From positions 4,712,001 to 4,776,000 of the forward strand of contig NZ_LR594659.1 in assembly GCF_901827155.1 (NCBI RefSeq): a stretch of DNA of 64,000 bases. Reading direction: 5' to 3'. This stretch comes from Variovorax sp. PBL-H6 (GTDB lineage: Bacteria; Pseudomonadota; Gammaproteobacteria; Burkholderiales; Burkholderiaceae_C). Shown in pieces: positions 20,050 to 30,022 of the stretch (positions within the stretch are counted from its first letter, which is position 1; each line of letters opens with the position of its first letter). Under the pieces are notes generated by a model. That model was not told the origin of the DNA. It did no database searches and worked only from the letters and a program-made list of their open reading frames with translations. The translations under genes and the position numbers were made by a program.

Positions 20050-21122
20050 AGCGGGGACAGCATCGCGGCCGCCTGACGATAGGCCGGCGAGCGCATGAGG
20101 TCGCCCCAGGCGAGCGCATCGCTTCGCGGCAGCAGACTGCACCGACGCGCCTCGCTGATGGGCTCCGGCTTCCAGCGGCCGTTGCGGCGCGCTGCCGCGA
20201 AACCCTCGAGCACCTCGTCGAGTACCGTGCTCTCGCCGATGCTCTGGTTGCACAACAGCGCGAGATCGCAGCCAGCATCGAGTGCGGCGAGCGCTGCATC
20301 GGTGTAGCTCAGCAGCTCGCCCTGGATACTGCGCGCGGCCTCCATGCTGAGGTCGTCGCTGAACACTGCGCCCTCGAATCCCAGTTGGCGGCGCAGGATC
20401 TGCTGCAGCCACTTCGGCGAAAAGCCTGCCGGACTGGCGTCGACCTTCGGATAGATCACATGTGCCGGCATGACTGCCGCCAGCGTTCCGCCGAGCCAGT
20501 CGTAGGGCTTTGCATCGTCGTCAAGGATCGCCTTGAGGCTGCGACGGTCCACGGGGATCGCCACGTGCGAGTCGGCACGCACGAAGCCATGCCCCGGAAA
20601 ATGCTTGCCGCAGTTCGCCATGCCCGCCTGCAGCAGGCCGTGCGCGAGGCTGCGGGCCAGCAGCGTGACGACGCGCGGATCGCGATGGAAGCTGCGATCG
20701 CCGATCACGCTGCTTTCGCCGTAGTCCAGGTCCAAGACGGGCGTGAAGCTGAAATCGACACCGCAGGCGCGCAGCTCGGCGGCCAGCACATGCCCACAGG
20801 CCACGGCCGCCTGGGTGGCGCGCATCGGATCGCGCATCCAGAGCTCGCCCAGCGAGCGCATGGAGGGCAGCCGGGTGAACCCATCGGAGCGGAACCGCTG
20901 CACCCGTCCGCCCTCATGGTCGACGCAGATCAGGATGTCTGGTCGCAGCGCCTTGATCTCGGCGTTGAGAGCGCTCATCTGCGTCCGGTCCTGCCAGTTG
21001 CGGGCGAAATGGATCACGCCGCCGACCAACGGATCGGCAAGGCGGCGGCGGTCGGCGGCATTCAAAGCCGTGCCCGCGACGTCGATGATCAAGGGGGCGT
21101 GGACGGAATTCTGATCGGTCAT
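20046..21122 (-). CDS. nagZ: Beta-N-acetylhexosaminidase (cell-wall recycling)
   Basis: Cytoplasmic glycoside hydrolase family 3 enzyme that removes N-acetylglucosamine from recycled muropeptides. The 358-residue protein has the family signatures [28 protein letters not shown] (catalytic His/Asp loop) and [11 protein letters not shown], which contains the nucleophile Asp. ATG 21122 overlaps the acpS stop by ATGA. It is the last gene of the lepA-nagZ run. Confidence 0.96.
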   Translation of the reverse strand: MTDQNSVHAPLIIDVAGTALNAADRRRLADPLVGGVIHFARNWQDRTQMSALNAEIKALRPDILICVDHEGGRVQRFRSDGFTRLPSMRSLGELWMRDPMRATQAAVACGHVLAAELRACGVDFSFTPVLDLDYGESSVIGDRSFHRDPRVVTLLARSLAHGLLQAGMANCGKHFPGHGFVRADSHVAIPVDRRSLKAILDDDAKPYDWLGGTLAAVMPAHVIYPKVDASPAGFSPKWLQQILRRQLGFEGAVFSDDLSMEAARSIQGELLSYTDAALAALDAGCDLALLCNQSIGESTVLDEVLEGFAAARRNGRWKPEPISEARRCSLLPRSDALAWGDLMRSPAYRQAAAMLSPL

Positions 21123-21514
21123 GGCTTGCGTTCGACCACGACAAAGCTGGCCGCGTAGTCGGTCTCGTCGGTCACCGTCACGTGCGCGACGAGGCCTTCG
21201 GCCTCGAACCAGTCCTTCAGAACACCGTGAAGCACGATCACGGGCTTGCCGGTGCGCTGGTTCGCGATCTCGCAGAGGCGCCAGCTCATCGGCATGCGCA
21301 TGCCCATGCCGATGGCCTTGCTGAAGGCCTCCTTGGCGGAAAAACGGGTGGCCAGATACCGCAGGCCGCGCTTTGGCCACCGGGCGCCGCGCGCGCGCCA
21401 GACCACGAGTTCGGCGTCGCTCAGCACGCGCTGGGCGAAGCGCTCACCCTGGCGCTCGAAGGTGGCGGCGATGCGGCGGATGTCGCAGATGTCGGTGCCG
21501 ATGCCGTAGATCAC
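21119..21514 (-). CDS. acpS: Holo-[acyl-carrier-protein] synthase
   Basis: Transfers 4'-phosphopantetheine from CoA to acyl carrier protein. The 131-residue protein starts at GTG 21514 ([14 protein letters not shown], with the metal-binding Asp) and has [13 protein letters not shown], the second conserved motif. The GTG overlaps the pdxJ stop (GTGA) and its own stop overlaps nagZ (ATGA). The acpP substrate is encoded at 34282-34521 in this window. Confidence 0.96.
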   Translation of the reverse strand: MIYGIGTDICDIRRIAATFERQGERFAQRVLSDAELVVWRARGARWPKRGLRYLATRFSAKEAFSKAIGMGMRMPMSWRLCEIANQRTGKPVIVLHGVLKDWFEAEGLVAHVTVTDETDYAASFVVVERKP

Positions 21515-22254
21515 GCAGCCTCTCGGATACAGCGCAGGTAGTCCCGCGTCGCCGCGGCGTAGCCGAGCTCCAGTGCATCGGAGACGAAGGCATGGCCGAT
21601 GGAAACCTCGCGCACCCCGCGCACCACCCGAAGGAAGTCGGTGAGATTGTCGCGGCTGAGGTCGTGGCCGGCGTTGACTTCGAGGCCTGCCGCCTGCGCC
21701 GCGCGGGCGGTCTCGGCGTAAAGCGCCAGCACACTGTCCGCCCTGGAGGTGCCGCGCGCGGCGGCATAGCCTTCGGTGTAGAGCTCGATGCGGTCGGCTC
21801 CGACGGCCTTGGCAGCCGCCATCATGTCCGGCTCCGGGTCCATGAAGAGGCTCACCCGCACGCCCAGGGTCCTGGCCTCGGCGATCAGCGGCCGCAGCCG
21901 ATTGGCGTCGTCGGGAAAGGTCCAGCCGTGGTCGCTGGTCGACTGGGCCACATCGTCGGGAACGAAGGTGGCTTGATGCGGACGCAGCTCGCGCACGAAG
22001 TCCATCAGGTTGTGGAACGGGTTGCCTTCGATGTTGAACTCGGCCTGGGGCCAGTCCTTGCGCAGCAGCTCCGACAAGTCCTGCACGTCCTGTGGGCGAA
22101 TGTGGCGCTGGTCGGGCCGCGGGTGCACCGTGATGCCGTGCGCGCCGGCATCCAGGCACAGCGCCGCGGCGAAGAGCACGCTGGGGATGCCCAATGACCG
22201 CGTATTGCGTACCAGCGCCACCTTGTTGAGGTTGATCGACAGGGAAGTGCTCAT
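21511..22254 (-). CDS. pdxJ: Pyridoxine 5'-phosphate synthase
   Basis: Condenses deoxyxylulose 5-phosphate with aminoacetone phosphate in DXP-dependent vitamin B6 synthesis. The 247-residue TIM barrel has the expected [11 protein letters not shown] start, [20 protein letters not shown] and [15 protein letters not shown] 22254 overlaps the recO stop by ATGA. A longer start would run into recO and adds unconserved sequence. Placement recO-pdxJ-acpS is widely conserved. Confidence 0.97.
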   Translation of the reverse strand: MSTSLSINLNKVALVRNTRSLGIPSVLFAAALCLDAGAHGITVHPRPDQRHIRPQDVQDLSELLRKDWPQAEFNIEGNPFHNLMDFVRELRPHQATFVPDDVAQSTSDHGWTFPDDANRLRPLIAEARTLGVRVSLFMDPEPDMMAAAKAVGADRIELYTEGYAAARGTSRADSVLALYAETARAAQAAGLEVNAGHDLSRDNLTDFLRVVRGVREVSIGHAFVSDALELGYAAATRDYLRCIREAA

Positions 22255-23021
22255 AAGGCTTGCAAGTCTCTCATCATCTGGCGCGTTCGCAGCGTGCTCA
22301 CACCGCAATGGTAGTTGAGCAGCACGCGCAGTTGGTTGCGCAGGGCGCTATTGGCGCCGGCGTTCATGGTTGCGACCTGGCGCAGTGTGGCGGCCAGCGG
22401 CGCGCGCTCTTCGAGTGTGCGCTGCAGGGCCTGCCAGTCGGCGCCATCGAGCGCGGTTTCGTCGTCGGCAGCGAGGCGCAGGCCGGCCTCGGGCACGAGG
22501 GCGTATCGAGCCTGTGCCTCGAGGGGCGACAGCGTCAACGTTTCGATATCGAGCACTGGCAACAGCCCGACCTCTCGCAGCAGCAGCAGTTCGAAGGCCC
22601 GCAGCGCGGCAGCCTGGGCGGCAGCCTGGGCGCCCCCATGGTCACCGGCCAGCACCTGCACCATGACGGCGTAACCATCGAACAGCGCCTCGTGCGCGTC
22701 ATCGCGTGCCAACAGGCGCAGCAGCAGTTCGTTGAGGTAGTAGCCCGACAACAGCGCCTCGCCCGTGGGCATCACATGGCCGCCCATCCACTCGGCCCCC
22801 TTGAGCGTGCGGATTTCGGCGTCGCCGCCGTAGCTGACCTGCAGCGGCTGCAGGGGCAGCAGCACCGGCCGGAAGTTGGAGCTCGGCCGCTTGGCCCCCT
22901 TGGCCACCAGCGCGATCCGCCCATGATGGCGGGTGAAGACCTCCAGGATCAGGCTCGACTCGCTCCAGTCGTAGTGGTGCAGCACATAGGCCGGTTCATG
23001 CGAAACGCGGTGGGTTGCCAT
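22251..23021 (-). CDS. recO: DNA repair protein RecO
   Basis: Loads RecA on gapped DNA with RecR. The 256-residue protein begins [23 protein letters not shown], the OB-fold N-domain, and continues with the all-helical RecO core; the C-terminal zinc cysteines of some RecO proteins are not evident. ATG 23021 is preferred over the adjacent in-frame GTG 23024 because GAGGG would otherwise touch the start. It follows era after about 15 bases. Confidence 0.93.
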   Translation of the reverse strand: MATHRVSHEPAYVLHHYDWSESSLILEVFTRHHGRIALVAKGAKRPSSNFRPVLLPLQPLQVSYGGDAEIRTLKGAEWMGGHVMPTGEALLSGYYLNELLLRLLARDDAHEALFDGYAVMVQVLAGDHGGAQAAAQAAALRAFELLLLREVGLLPVLDIETLTLSPLEAQARYALVPEAGLRLAADDETALDGADWQALQRTLEERAPLAATLRQVATMNAGANSALRNQLRVLLNYHCGVSTLRTRQMMRDLQAL

Positions 23022-23036
23022 CACCCTCGGACACGC

Positions 23037-24002
23037 TCATTCATATCCGAATGAACGCACCCGTGCCTCATCGTCGGCCCAGCCCGAACGCACCTTGACC
23101 CACAGCTCGATGAAGACCTTGGCGTCCGCGAGCTTCTCGAGTTCCTGCCGCGTCTCCATGCCGATGCGCTTGATGCGCTCGCCCTTGTCGCCGATCACCA
23201 TCGCCTTGTGGCTGTCGCGCTCCACGACGATGGTGGCGGCAATGCGCAGCAGGCGCTTCTGGCCCTTGCGGGCAGGCGGCTCCTCCTCGAACTTGTCGAT
23301 CACCACGGTCGAGGTGTAGGGGAGCTCGTCGCCGGTCAGCCGAAACAGCTTTTCCCGCACCAGCTCACTGGCGAGAAACTGCTCGCTGCGGTCGGTGAGC
23401 TCTTCCTCGGAATACCACCAGGGCTGCTCAGGCAGGTACTTTTCGCAAATGCCGAACAGGCGTTCGATGTCCTTCGGGTTCTTGGCGGACATCGGGACGA
23501 AATCGGCGAAAGCGTGTCGGCCCTGCATCTCCTGCAGCCACGGCGCCAGCTCGCTGCGGCGATGCACGTTGTCGAGCTTGTTGGCGATCAGCACGGTCGG
23601 GATGCCGGTACCGAGCAGCTTCAGCACCCGCTCGTCGGCTGGGGTGAAGCTGCCGGCCTCGACCACGAAGAGGATCAAGTCCACGTCAGCGACAGCGCCC
23701 ACGACGGTCTTGTTGAGCGAGCGGTTGAGCGCGTTGGCATGCAGCGTCTGGAAGCCCGGCGTATCGACGAAAACGAACTGCGTCGAACCACGCGTTCGCA
23801 TGCCGGTGATGCGATGCCGCGTCGTCTGCGCCTTGCGCGAGGTGATGCTGATCTTCTGGCCGACCAGCGCGTTCAGCAGCGTCGACTTGCCCACATTGGG
23901 CTTTCCGACGATGGCCACCAGGCCGCATCGCTGACCGGGTGATGGGACCGGCTGGGTGCCCTCTGTGGAAGACATCGGATCGGATTCGGTGGGATGGTTC
24001 AT
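23037..24002 (-). CDS. era: Ribosome-assembly GTPase Era
   Basis: Essential GTPase that binds 16S rRNA near its 3' end. The 321 residues show G1 [10 protein letters not shown]3 DTPGF and G4 NKLD, then a KH RNA-binding domain with [11 protein letters not shown] near the end. ATG 24002 overlaps the rnc stop (ATGA); the first 20 residues are a variable extension. The rnc-era-recO order is conserved across Proteobacteria. Confidence 0.98.
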   Translation of the reverse strand: MNHPTESDPMSSTEGTQPVPSPGQRCGLVAIVGKPNVGKSTLLNALVGQKISITSRKAQTTRHRITGMRTRGSTQFVFVDTPGFQTLHANALNRSLNKTVVGAVADVDLILFVVEAGSFTPADERVLKLLGTGIPTVLIANKLDNVHRRSELAPWLQEMQGRHAFADFVPMSAKNPKDIERLFGICEKYLPEQPWWYSEEELTDRSEQFLASELVREKLFRLTGDELPYTSTVVIDKFEEEPPARKGQKRLLRIAATIVVERDSHKAMVIGDKGERIKRIGMETRQELEKLADAKVFIELWVKVRSGWADDEARVRSFGYE

Positions 24003-24703
24003 GGGGATGCCTTTGCAGCGCCTCCGCGCGCCTTGAGCCGGATCAACATGGCGGCGGCTGCCGCCTGCTCGCCGGCGCGGCGCGAGCCGCCGATGCCGCG
24101 TTCTCGCAAGTCCAACTGGGGCACCTCGCATTCGACATCGAAAGTCTGCTTGTGTGCCGCACCCAGCGTGCCGACCACGCGGTAGACCGGCAGCTTCATT
24201 TTGTGGCCCTGCAGCCATTCCTGCAATTCTGTCTTGGGGTCCTTGGCCGCGGCGTCCATGCGCGGCGTAATGGCAACCGACTCGTAGAGCCGTTGCACCA
24301 GAGACTGTGCCGGCCCATAGCCGGCATCGAGGTAGACGGCACCGATCAGCGCCTCCAGCGCATCGGCCAGGATCGAGGGGCGATTCGGCCCCCCGGAGCG
24401 CGCCTCCCCTTCACCCAGCCGCAATAGCGGAGAGAGCGCCAGCTTGAGCGCCAATTGATGCAGGGTGTCCTGCTTGACCAGATTGGCCCGCACGCGGGAC
24501 AGATCGCCCTCGGGCAATTGCGACAGCTGCTCGTAAAGCAGGTGGGCGACCGCGAGGTTGAGCACCGAATCCCCCAGAAATTCGAGCCGTTCGTTGTGAT
24601 CGGCCGAGAAGCTGCGGTGCGTCAACGCACGCTGCAACAGCCGCGGGTCGGAAAAGGAATACTGGATGCGCGCCTGCAGCGCGTCAAGGTCACCGCCCGA
24701 CAC
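23999..24703 (-). CDS. rnc: Ribonuclease III
   Basis: Cleaves double-stranded RNA in rRNA and mRNA processing. The 234-residue protein has the catalytic signature [20 protein letters not shown] (about 38-57), the second acidic site in [15 protein letters not shown], and a C-terminal dsRNA-binding domain. Start is GTG 24703, giving the usual N-terminus. It is 89 bases after the DUF4845 gene. In other bacteria rnc autoregulates its own operon leader. Confidence 0.96.
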   Translation of the reverse strand: MSGGDLDALQARIQYSFSDPRLLQRALTHRSFSADHNERLEFLGDSVLNLAVAHLLYEQLSQLPEGDLSRVRANLVKQDTLHQLALKLALSPLLRLGEGEARSGGPNRPSILADALEALIGAVYLDAGYGPAQSLVQRLYESVAITPRMDAAAKDPKTELQEWLQGHKMKLPVYRVVGTLGAAHKQTFDVECEVPQLDLRERGIGGSRRAGEQAAAAAMLIRLKARGGAAKASP

Positions 24704-24792
24704 GGCCGGCCTGTCGAGGCATTGCGCCAGGGCCTGCGCAGCCCCTCGACAGGAAAGCGCAAGGGCTTGGCCGCGACCCGTGAGCGTTCATT

Positions 24793-25149
24793 TCAGCGGG
24801 ATTGACCTGCGTACTTGAGCGTCAGGAATGCAGGCCCGAACAAGTGGATCTCGCGCTCATAGGCAAAGGACACCACGACCTTGTCGCCCACCTTTTTGAC
24901 GTCGAGGTCCTTGCCTGCCACCGACTGGAAGTCGTCGATGGCCTGAGCGCGGTCGAAGATCGCTCGCACTTCGGGAACGGTCGTTCCCTCCTTGGCCTTG
25001 TTCGCCGCCTTGTTGATCGCCTGGTACTCGATCAGCGTCGGAATGACCTGAGCCACCACAACGCCGACGCAGGCCAGGACGATGGCGACGAACAGCAGCC
25101 CGATGAAGGAGATGCCACGCTGGCGCCACCTGGATTGACTTGCTCTCAT
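24793..25149 (-). CDS. DUF4845-family single-span membrane protein
   Basis: A 118-residue protein with a pilin-like charged N-terminus (RWRQRGISFIGLLF), one membrane helix (about 12-35) and a small extracytoplasmic domain. This matches the DUF4845 family found between lepB and rnc in Betaproteobacteria. The N-terminus resembles type IV pilin prepilin segments without a clear GFxxxE site. Function is unknown; its fixed position suggests a link to membrane protein biogenesis. Confidence 0.83.
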   Translation of the reverse strand: MRASQSRWRQRGISFIGLLFVAIVLACVGVVVAQVIPTLIEYQAINKAANKAKEGTTVPEVRAIFDRAQAIDDFQSVAGKDLDVKKVGDKVVVSFAYEREIHLFGPAFLTLKYAGQSR

Positions 25150-25174
25150 ACCCTCTTTCCCTCCAAACCCTCGA

Positions 25175-26146
25175 TTATTGGAATCCGCCGATGCGCTTGA
25201 GGTTGCCGAAATTCATCCAGACGAAGAAGGCCCTGCCCACGATGTTCTTGTCAGGCACAAAGCCCCAGTAGCGCGAATCGAGCGAGTTGTCGCGGTTGTC
25301 GCCCATCATGAAATAGTGGCCCTGCGGCACCTTGCACACCACGCCCTCGACACTGTAGCGGCAATTTTCCTGGTTCGGGAACGCCATGATTTCGGCCTCC
25401 GAAAGACCGGCCCGGCGGCCCTCATCGTTGAGCAACATGTGCCTCTTGCCGCCCAGGTCCTCGGAATACTGCTTGAGGTAGCGCATCGCCTCCTCGTCGA
25501 AGTAGTCGGGCTCCGGCTGCTTGCTGATCGGCTGGCCGTTGATGGTGAGCTTCTTGTTGAGGTAGGCCACTTCGTCGCCTGGCACGCCGACCACGCGCTT
25601 GATGTAGTCCATGCTCGGCTTGGGCGGGTAGCGGAACACCATCACGTCGCCGCGCGCAGGCGGGGTGCCTTCGGTCACCTTGGTATTGATGACGGGCAGG
25701 CGCAACCCATAGGTGAACTTGTTGACCAGGATCAGGTCACCCGTCAGCAGCGTAGGCATCATCGATCCCGAAGGAATCTTGAAGGGTTCGACCAGGAAGG
25801 AGCGCAGCAGGAACACCGCGAGGATCACAGGGAAGAGGCCTGCGGTCCAATCCAGCCACCACGGCTGCATGAGCAGGCGCTCGCGCGCCTTTGGGTCGGT
25901 GGTGTCGACCTGGGTGATTCCCTGGCGGGTCAGCTCGTCGCGCCGTCGAGCCACCGAGATCTCCAGCGCCTCGGCCGTTTTTCGGCGCCGCGGCAGGAAA
26001 TAGAAGCGCTCTGCAAGCCAGTACAAGCCCGTGACCACGGTGGCGAGGAAGAGCAGCAGTGCGAAATTGCCTTCGACGGCACCGAAGTACCAAGCACCGA
26101 TATAACCAACGAAAGCCGCAAGGATCAGGGAGGTGAGAAATGCCAT
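25175..26146 (-). CDS. lepB: Signal peptidase I
   Basis: Removes signal peptides of exported proteins at the inner membrane. The 323-residue protein has two membrane helices at the N-terminus (about 1-20 and 27-47), a cytoplasmic loop, a third helix (about 100-116) and the periplasmic Ser/Lys protease domain. The nucleophile is Ser128 in PSGSMMPT and the general base Lys183 in YIKRVVGVPGDEV. MGDNRDNSLDSRYWGFVP is the box E motif. It lies 12 bases after lepA. Confidence 0.97.
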   Translation of the reverse strand: MAFLTSLILAAFVGYIGAWYFGAVEGNFALLLFLATVVTGLYWLAERFYFLPRRRKTAEALEISVARRRDELTRQGITQVDTTDPKARERLLMQPWWLDWTAGLFPVILAVFLLRSFLVEPFKIPSGSMMPTLLTGDLILVNKFTYGLRLPVINTKVTEGTPPARGDVMVFRYPPKPSMDYIKRVVGVPGDEVAYLNKKLTINGQPISKQPEPDYFDEEAMRYLKQYSEDLGGKRHMLLNDEGRRAGLSEAEIMAFPNQENCRYSVEGVVCKVPQGHYFMMGDNRDNSLDSRYWGFVPDKNIVGRAFFVWMNFGNLKRIGGFQ

Positions 26147-26158
26147 CGATGCCGTGTT

Positions 26159-27970
26159 CTAGTCTTCGACCTGCAGGATGGCGAGAAAGGCCTCTTGCGG
26201 GACCTCGACCGAGCCGATCTGCTTCATTCTTTTCTTGCCCGCTTTCTGCTTCTCGAGCAGCTTGCGCTTACGGGTGATATCGCCGCCGTAGCACTTGGCG
26301 AGCACGTTCTTGCGCAGGGCCTTGATTGTCTCACGCGCGATGATGTTGGCGCCGATGGCCGCCTGGATCGCAACGTCGTACATCTGACGACTGATGATCT
26401 CGCGCATCTTGGCAACCACCGCCCGGCCGCGGTACTGGCTCTGGCTGCGGTGCACGATGATCGACAGCGCATCGACCTTGTCGCCGTTGAGCAGGATGTC
26501 GACCTTGACGACGTCCGACGCACGGTACTCCTTGAACTCGTAGTCCATCGACGCGTAGCCCCGGCTGACCGACTTCAGCTTGTCGAAGAAGTCCAACACG
26601 ATCTCGCCCAATGGCATCTCGTAGGTCAGCATGACTTGGCGGCCGTGGTAGGCCATGTTCATCTGCACGCCGCGCTTCTGGTTAGCGAGCGTCATCACCG
26701 AACCGACGTATTCCTGCGGCATGTAGAGATGGACCGTCACGATCGGCTCGCGGATCTCTGCCATGCGACCGACGTCGGGCATCTTCGAGGGGTTCTCGAC
26801 CATGATCACTTCGCCGTCGTTCTTCGCCACCTGGTAGACCACGCTCGGGGCCGTCGTGATCAGGTCCTGGTCGAACTCGCGCTCCAGGCGCTCCTGCACG
26901 ATTTCCATGTGCAGCAGGCCCAGGAAACCGCAGCGGAACCCGAAGCCGAGCGCCTGGGATACCTCCGGCTCGTAGTGCAGCGAGGAGTCGTTCAGCTTGA
27001 GCTTCTCCAGCGCGTCGCGCAGCGAGTCGTACTCGCTCGCCTCGGTAGGGTACAAGCCGGCGAACACCTGCGGCTGGATTTCCTTGAAGCCCGGCAAAGC
27101 CTCGGTGGCGGTGGCGGCCGCACCGCCGCTGCCGGTCTTGATCTGCGTGACCGTGTCGCCCACTTTCGCGGCCTGCAGTTCCTTGATGCCGGCGATGATG
27201 AAGCCGACCTCGCCTGCCTCGAGCGACTGGCGCGGCTCGGTTGCGGGAGTGAAGACGCCGAGGCTGTCGGCGTTGTAGCTCGCACCCGAGGCCATCATCT
27301 TGATGCGGTCGCCCTTTGCCAGGCGGCCGTCGACCACCCGCACCAGCATCACCACGCCCACGTAGGCGTCGAACCAGCTGTCGATGATCATGGCGCGCAG
27401 TGCGGCGCCGGGGTTGCCGCGCGGCGCCGGCACCTTGGCCACGATGGCCTCGAGAATTTCGTCAATACCCAAGCCGGTCTTCGCCGAGCAGGGAATCGCA
27501 TCGCCCGCGTCGATACCGATCACGTCCTCGATCTCCGCCTTCGCGTTATCGGGGTCGGCTTGTGGCAGGTCCATCTTGTTGAGCACCGGCACCACCTCAA
27601 CGCCGAGATCGAGTGCGGTGTAGCAGTTCGCCACCGTCTGCGCTTCGACACCCTGGCTCGCATCGACCACGAGCAGCGCACCTTCGCATGCGGACAGCGA
27701 GCGACTCACTTCATAAGAGAAGTCAACGTGACCCGGTGTGTCGATGAGATTGAGGTTATAGACCTGTCCATCGCGTGCCTTGTAGTGCAGTGCCGCAGTC
27801 TGCGCCTTGATGGTTATCCCACGCTCTTTCTCGATGTCCATCGAGTCGAGAACCTGCGCTTCCATCTCACGCTCGGCAAGGCCTCCGCAGCGTTGGATCA
27901 AGCGGTCCGCGAGCGTCGACTTGCCATGGTCGATGTGCGCAATGATCGAAAAATTTCTGATGTGATTCAT
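26159..27970 (-). CDS. lepA: Elongation factor 4 (LepA), ribosome back-translocase
   Basis: Translational GTPase of 603 residues. N-terminal G domain has [30 protein letters not shown] and NKMDLP. Domain II, the EF-G-like domains and the LepA-specific C-terminal domain follow, ending in [20 protein letters not shown] 27970 is preferred; an in-frame TTG precedes it. No good ribosome site is visible. lepA-lepB is a conserved pair and heads this operon. A minus-strand terminator at 28031-28057 sits just upstream, so lepA needs a promoter in the last 60 bases or depends on read-through. Confidence 0.97.
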   Translation of the reverse strand: MNHIRNFSIIAHIDHGKSTLADRLIQRCGGLAEREMEAQVLDSMDIEKERGITIKAQTAALHYKARDGQVYNLNLIDTPGHVDFSYEVSRSLSACEGALLVVDASQGVEAQTVANCYTALDLGVEVVPVLNKMDLPQADPDNAKAEIEDVIGIDAGDAIPCSAKTGLGIDEILEAIVAKVPAPRGNPGAALRAMIIDSWFDAYVGVVMLVRVVDGRLAKGDRIKMMASGASYNADSLGVFTPATEPRQSLEAGEVGFIIAGIKELQAAKVGDTVTQIKTGSGGAAATATEALPGFKEIQPQVFAGLYPTEASEYDSLRDALEKLKLNDSSLHYEPEVSQALGFGFRCGFLGLLHMEIVQERLEREFDQDLITTAPSVVYQVAKNDGEVIMVENPSKMPDVGRMAEIREPIVTVHLYMPQEYVGSVMTLANQKRGVQMNMAYHGRQVMLTYEMPLGEIVLDFFDKLKSVSRGYASMDYEFKEYRASDVVKVDILLNGDKVDALSIIVHRSQSQYRGRAVVAKMREIISRQMYDVAIQAAIGANIIARETIKALRKNVLAKCYGGDITRKRKLLEKQKAGKKRMKQIGSVEVPQEAFLAILQVED

Positions 27971-28030
27971 CAACGGGAACGCTTAAGTACTTGAATTGGC
28001 TCGTGCGCAGCGGGCTGCAGGCAAGAAAAA

Positions 28031-28057
28031 AGGGCGCGTCCCCAAGAGACGCGCCCT
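28031..28057 (-). terminator. Minus-strand rho-independent terminator just upstream of lepA
   Basis: AGGGCGCGTC and GACGCGCCCT pair perfectly (10 bp) around a 7-base loop. Read on the minus strand the stem is followed by TTTTTTCTT (28030-28022), a textbook intrinsic terminator. It ends a transcript that starts upstream in 28058-28436 or reads through from mucD. Confidence 0.88.
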
Positions 28058-28436
28058 GAACCAACAAGCAATGGCAACTGCAGTAGTTGGAACTTCATTG
28101 TAGGCAAAAAGGGGGGCGCGTACAGCCGGGCCTGGGCCTCGAATGGGTCGTTGCAGGTCAGCAACATGGGACTTATGAACAACTTATCAACAGGATCGGT
28201 GGACCAGTTCCTTAACAACTTGTGGGTGATCTGTGGAGCAACGGTGGGCGACATGCGGGAATCCCGCATCGTGGAGCCGAGCCGTATGCTTATGCCCTCA
28301 ACGGGTGCCCTCGGCGCAGTATTCTACTGAAAATCGTCGTTAGGTCGACGCAAAGTTAGCGCTTACAAACTTTTCGCGCTGATGGGCAACCCTAAAAATT
28401 TTTTCCCTGCGGGTTGCAGGAACACCTAAACGGAAG
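28058..28436 (-). other. Gene-free region between two minus-strand terminators; possible non-coding RNA
   Basis: No convincing protein gene is present. On the minus strand TAGAAT (28321 downward) with a partial -35 (TCGACC, 16-base spacer) could start an RNA of about 290 bases ending at the 28031-28057 terminator. It would contain a perfect 7-bp hairpin (ATGCGGG/CCCGCAT, 28253-28269). Four sites resembling DnaA boxes lie at 28173-28240. An AT-only stretch at 28394-28404 is flanked by GCAACCC/GGGTTGC arms. The transcript is inference. Confidence 0.35.
28173..28240. promoter_or_regulatory. Cluster of four DnaA-box-like 9-mers
   Basis: TTATGAACA (28173-28181) and TTATCAACA (28184-28192) are 11 bases apart, and the reverse-oriented TCACCCACA (28221-28229) and TGCTCCACA (28232-28240) are also 11 bases apart. 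Each differs from the consensus TTWTNCACA by one or two bases. The region is AT-richer than its surroundings. No strict TTATCCACA is present, so the call is tentative. Confidence 0.3.
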
Positions 28437-28472
28437 GAAAAAGGCCCCAAAACCCGACTGCGGGATGGGGCC
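28437..28472 (-). terminator. Minus-strand terminator after mucD
   Basis: GGCCCC and GGGGCC arms, with an inner CCCG/CGGG pairing, lie 20 bases past the mucD stop. On the minus strand the stem is followed by TTTTTCC (28442-28436). It closes the fab-rpoE-rse-mucD transcription unit. Confidence 0.82.
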
Positions 28473-28491
28473 ACTTGACGGCGGTCACCGT

Positions 28492-29976
28492 TCAGCGTGA
28501 AGGACGGATCAGGGCGAACTGCGCCCAGTCCCCGCGGCGGAAAAGTACGCTCACTGGCTTGCTCTTGTCAGCCTTTACCAGCGCGGACTCGAACTCCTTC
28601 GTGTTGGCGACCTCGATGTTGTTGACGGCCAAGACGATGTCCCCCTCGCGCAGGCCGGCGCGGGTCGCTGCCTCGGTAGCCGACTCGACCTTCACGCCAC
28701 CCTTGATTTTGAGCTCTTTCTTTTGCGCCCCGGTAAGGTCGCTCACCGCAAGACCCAGCGATTTGGCGGCGGCCGAGGCTGAGGGCTTGCTGGCCGGCTG
28801 CTCCTCGCGCTCGGACGTCTGCGCCGGCTTGTCTGGCTCGATCTCGGCAATGCTCACGCTCAGGTCGCGCGAATCGCCGCGGCGGAATACCGTCACCGTG
28901 CTCTTGGTGCCGGGCTTGGTATTGCCGACCAGGCGCGGCAAATCGCTGGGCTTCTCGATCGCCTTGCCATCAAAGCGGGTGATGATGTCTCCGGGCTCGA
29001 TGCCGGCCTTCTCGCCCGGCGAGCCTGACTCGACCCCGCGCACCAACGCACCCTGCGCCTTGCCCAGGCCGATGGATTCGGCCACGTCCTTCGTGACCTG
29101 GTCGATCTGGACACCAATGCGCCCGCGCGAAACCCGGCCGTTCGCGCGCAATTGGTCGCTCACGCGAATCGCCTCGTCAATCGGAATCGAGAAAGAGATG
29201 CCCATGAAGCCGCCTGAGCGCGAATAGATCTGGCTGTTGATTCCGACCACCTCGCCGCGCATGTTGATCAAAGGGCCTCCAGAATTGCCCGGGTTGATTG
29301 CGACGTCGGTCTGGATGAACGGCAGGTAGTCGCCGGTGTCACGCTGCTTTGCACTCACGATGCCAGCGGTGACGGTGTTCTCGAGGCCAAATGGCGACCC
29401 GATGGCCATCACCCATTCGCCCACGCGCAGCTTGGAGATGTCGCCGACCTTGACGGCCGGGAGCCCGGTGGCATCGATCTTTACGACGGCAACATCGGTG
29501 CGCTTGTCGGCCCCGATGATCTTGGCCTTGAATTCGCGCTTGTCGACAAGTGTCACCACGACCTCGGATGCGCCGTCGACCACATGGGCGTTGGTCATCA
29601 CGAAGCCGTCGGGCGTCAGGATGAAACCGGACCCGACACCCCGCGGACGCTCCTCTTCCTGCGGCGCTTGCGGGCGATTCGGGCGCGGTCCCTGCCGCGG
29701 AATGTTGGGCATGGGCTGGCCGAAAAAGCGGCGGAAGAACTCCTGCATCTCCTCGTCCATTTCGCCGCTGCCACCGCGCTGCGTTACCTTCTCGACAGTC
29801 CGGATATTCACCACCGCTGGGCCGACCTGATCGACCAGATCCGTGAAGTCGGGCAGTGCGCGCGCCTGGGCCTGCGCACTGGCAGGCGTGACCGGCAGCA
29901 GCGCAGCGCCTGAGGCGAGCATGAATGCGCCGGCCAGCAGGAATGAGCGGATCCTGTTCCTCTCGGTTCTGAACAT
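28492..29976 (-). CDS. mucD: Periplasmic serine protease of the DegP/MucD (HtrA) family
   Basis: Envelope quality-control protease of 494 residues with a signal peptide (about 1-36, ending ASAQA). The trypsin-like domain has His131 (NAHVVDG), Asp161 (RTDVAVV) and Ser232 (GNSGGP). Two PDZ domains follow (about 275-365 and 395-485). The first of two adjacent ATGs (29979) is also possible; 29976 has the better spacing to AAGGAAG. It is the last gene of the rpoE-rseA-rseB-mucD cluster, matching algU-mucABD of Pseudomonas, and is likely part of the sigma-E response. Confidence 0.95.
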   Translation of the reverse strand: MFRTERNRIRSFLLAGAFMLASGAALLPVTPASAQAQARALPDFTDLVDQVGPAVVNIRTVEKVTQRGGSGEMDEEMQEFFRRFFGQPMPNIPRQGPRPNRPQAPQEEERPRGVGSGFILTPDGFVMTNAHVVDGASEVVVTLVDKREFKAKIIGADKRTDVAVVKIDATGLPAVKVGDISKLRVGEWVMAIGSPFGLENTVTAGIVSAKQRDTGDYLPFIQTDVAINPGNSGGPLINMRGEVVGINSQIYSRSGGFMGISFSIPIDEAIRVSDQLRANGRVSRGRIGVQIDQVTKDVAESIGLGKAQGALVRGVESGSPGEKAGIEPGDIITRFDGKAIEKPSDLPRLVGNTKPGTKSTVTVFRRGDSRDLSVSIAEIEPDKPAQTSEREEQPASKPSASAAAKSLGLAVSDLTGAQKKELKIKGGVKVESATEAATRAGLREGDIVLAVNNIEVANTKEFESALVKADKSKPVSVLFRRGDWAQFALIRPSR

Positions 29977-30022
29977 CATCGGCTTCCTTGGTAAGAAAAC
30001 TAGAAAAAAACGATATGGCGGC

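Noticed and set aside
25178..27994. Open frame of over 900 codons on the plus strand
   Set aside because: Antisense to lepB and lepA, both certain genes; the His/Arg/Leu-rich product is typical of a shadow frame.
27970..28269. 99-codon minus-strand frame upstream of lepA
   Set aside because: It crosses the 28031-28057 terminator and has no ribosome site or family-like sequence.
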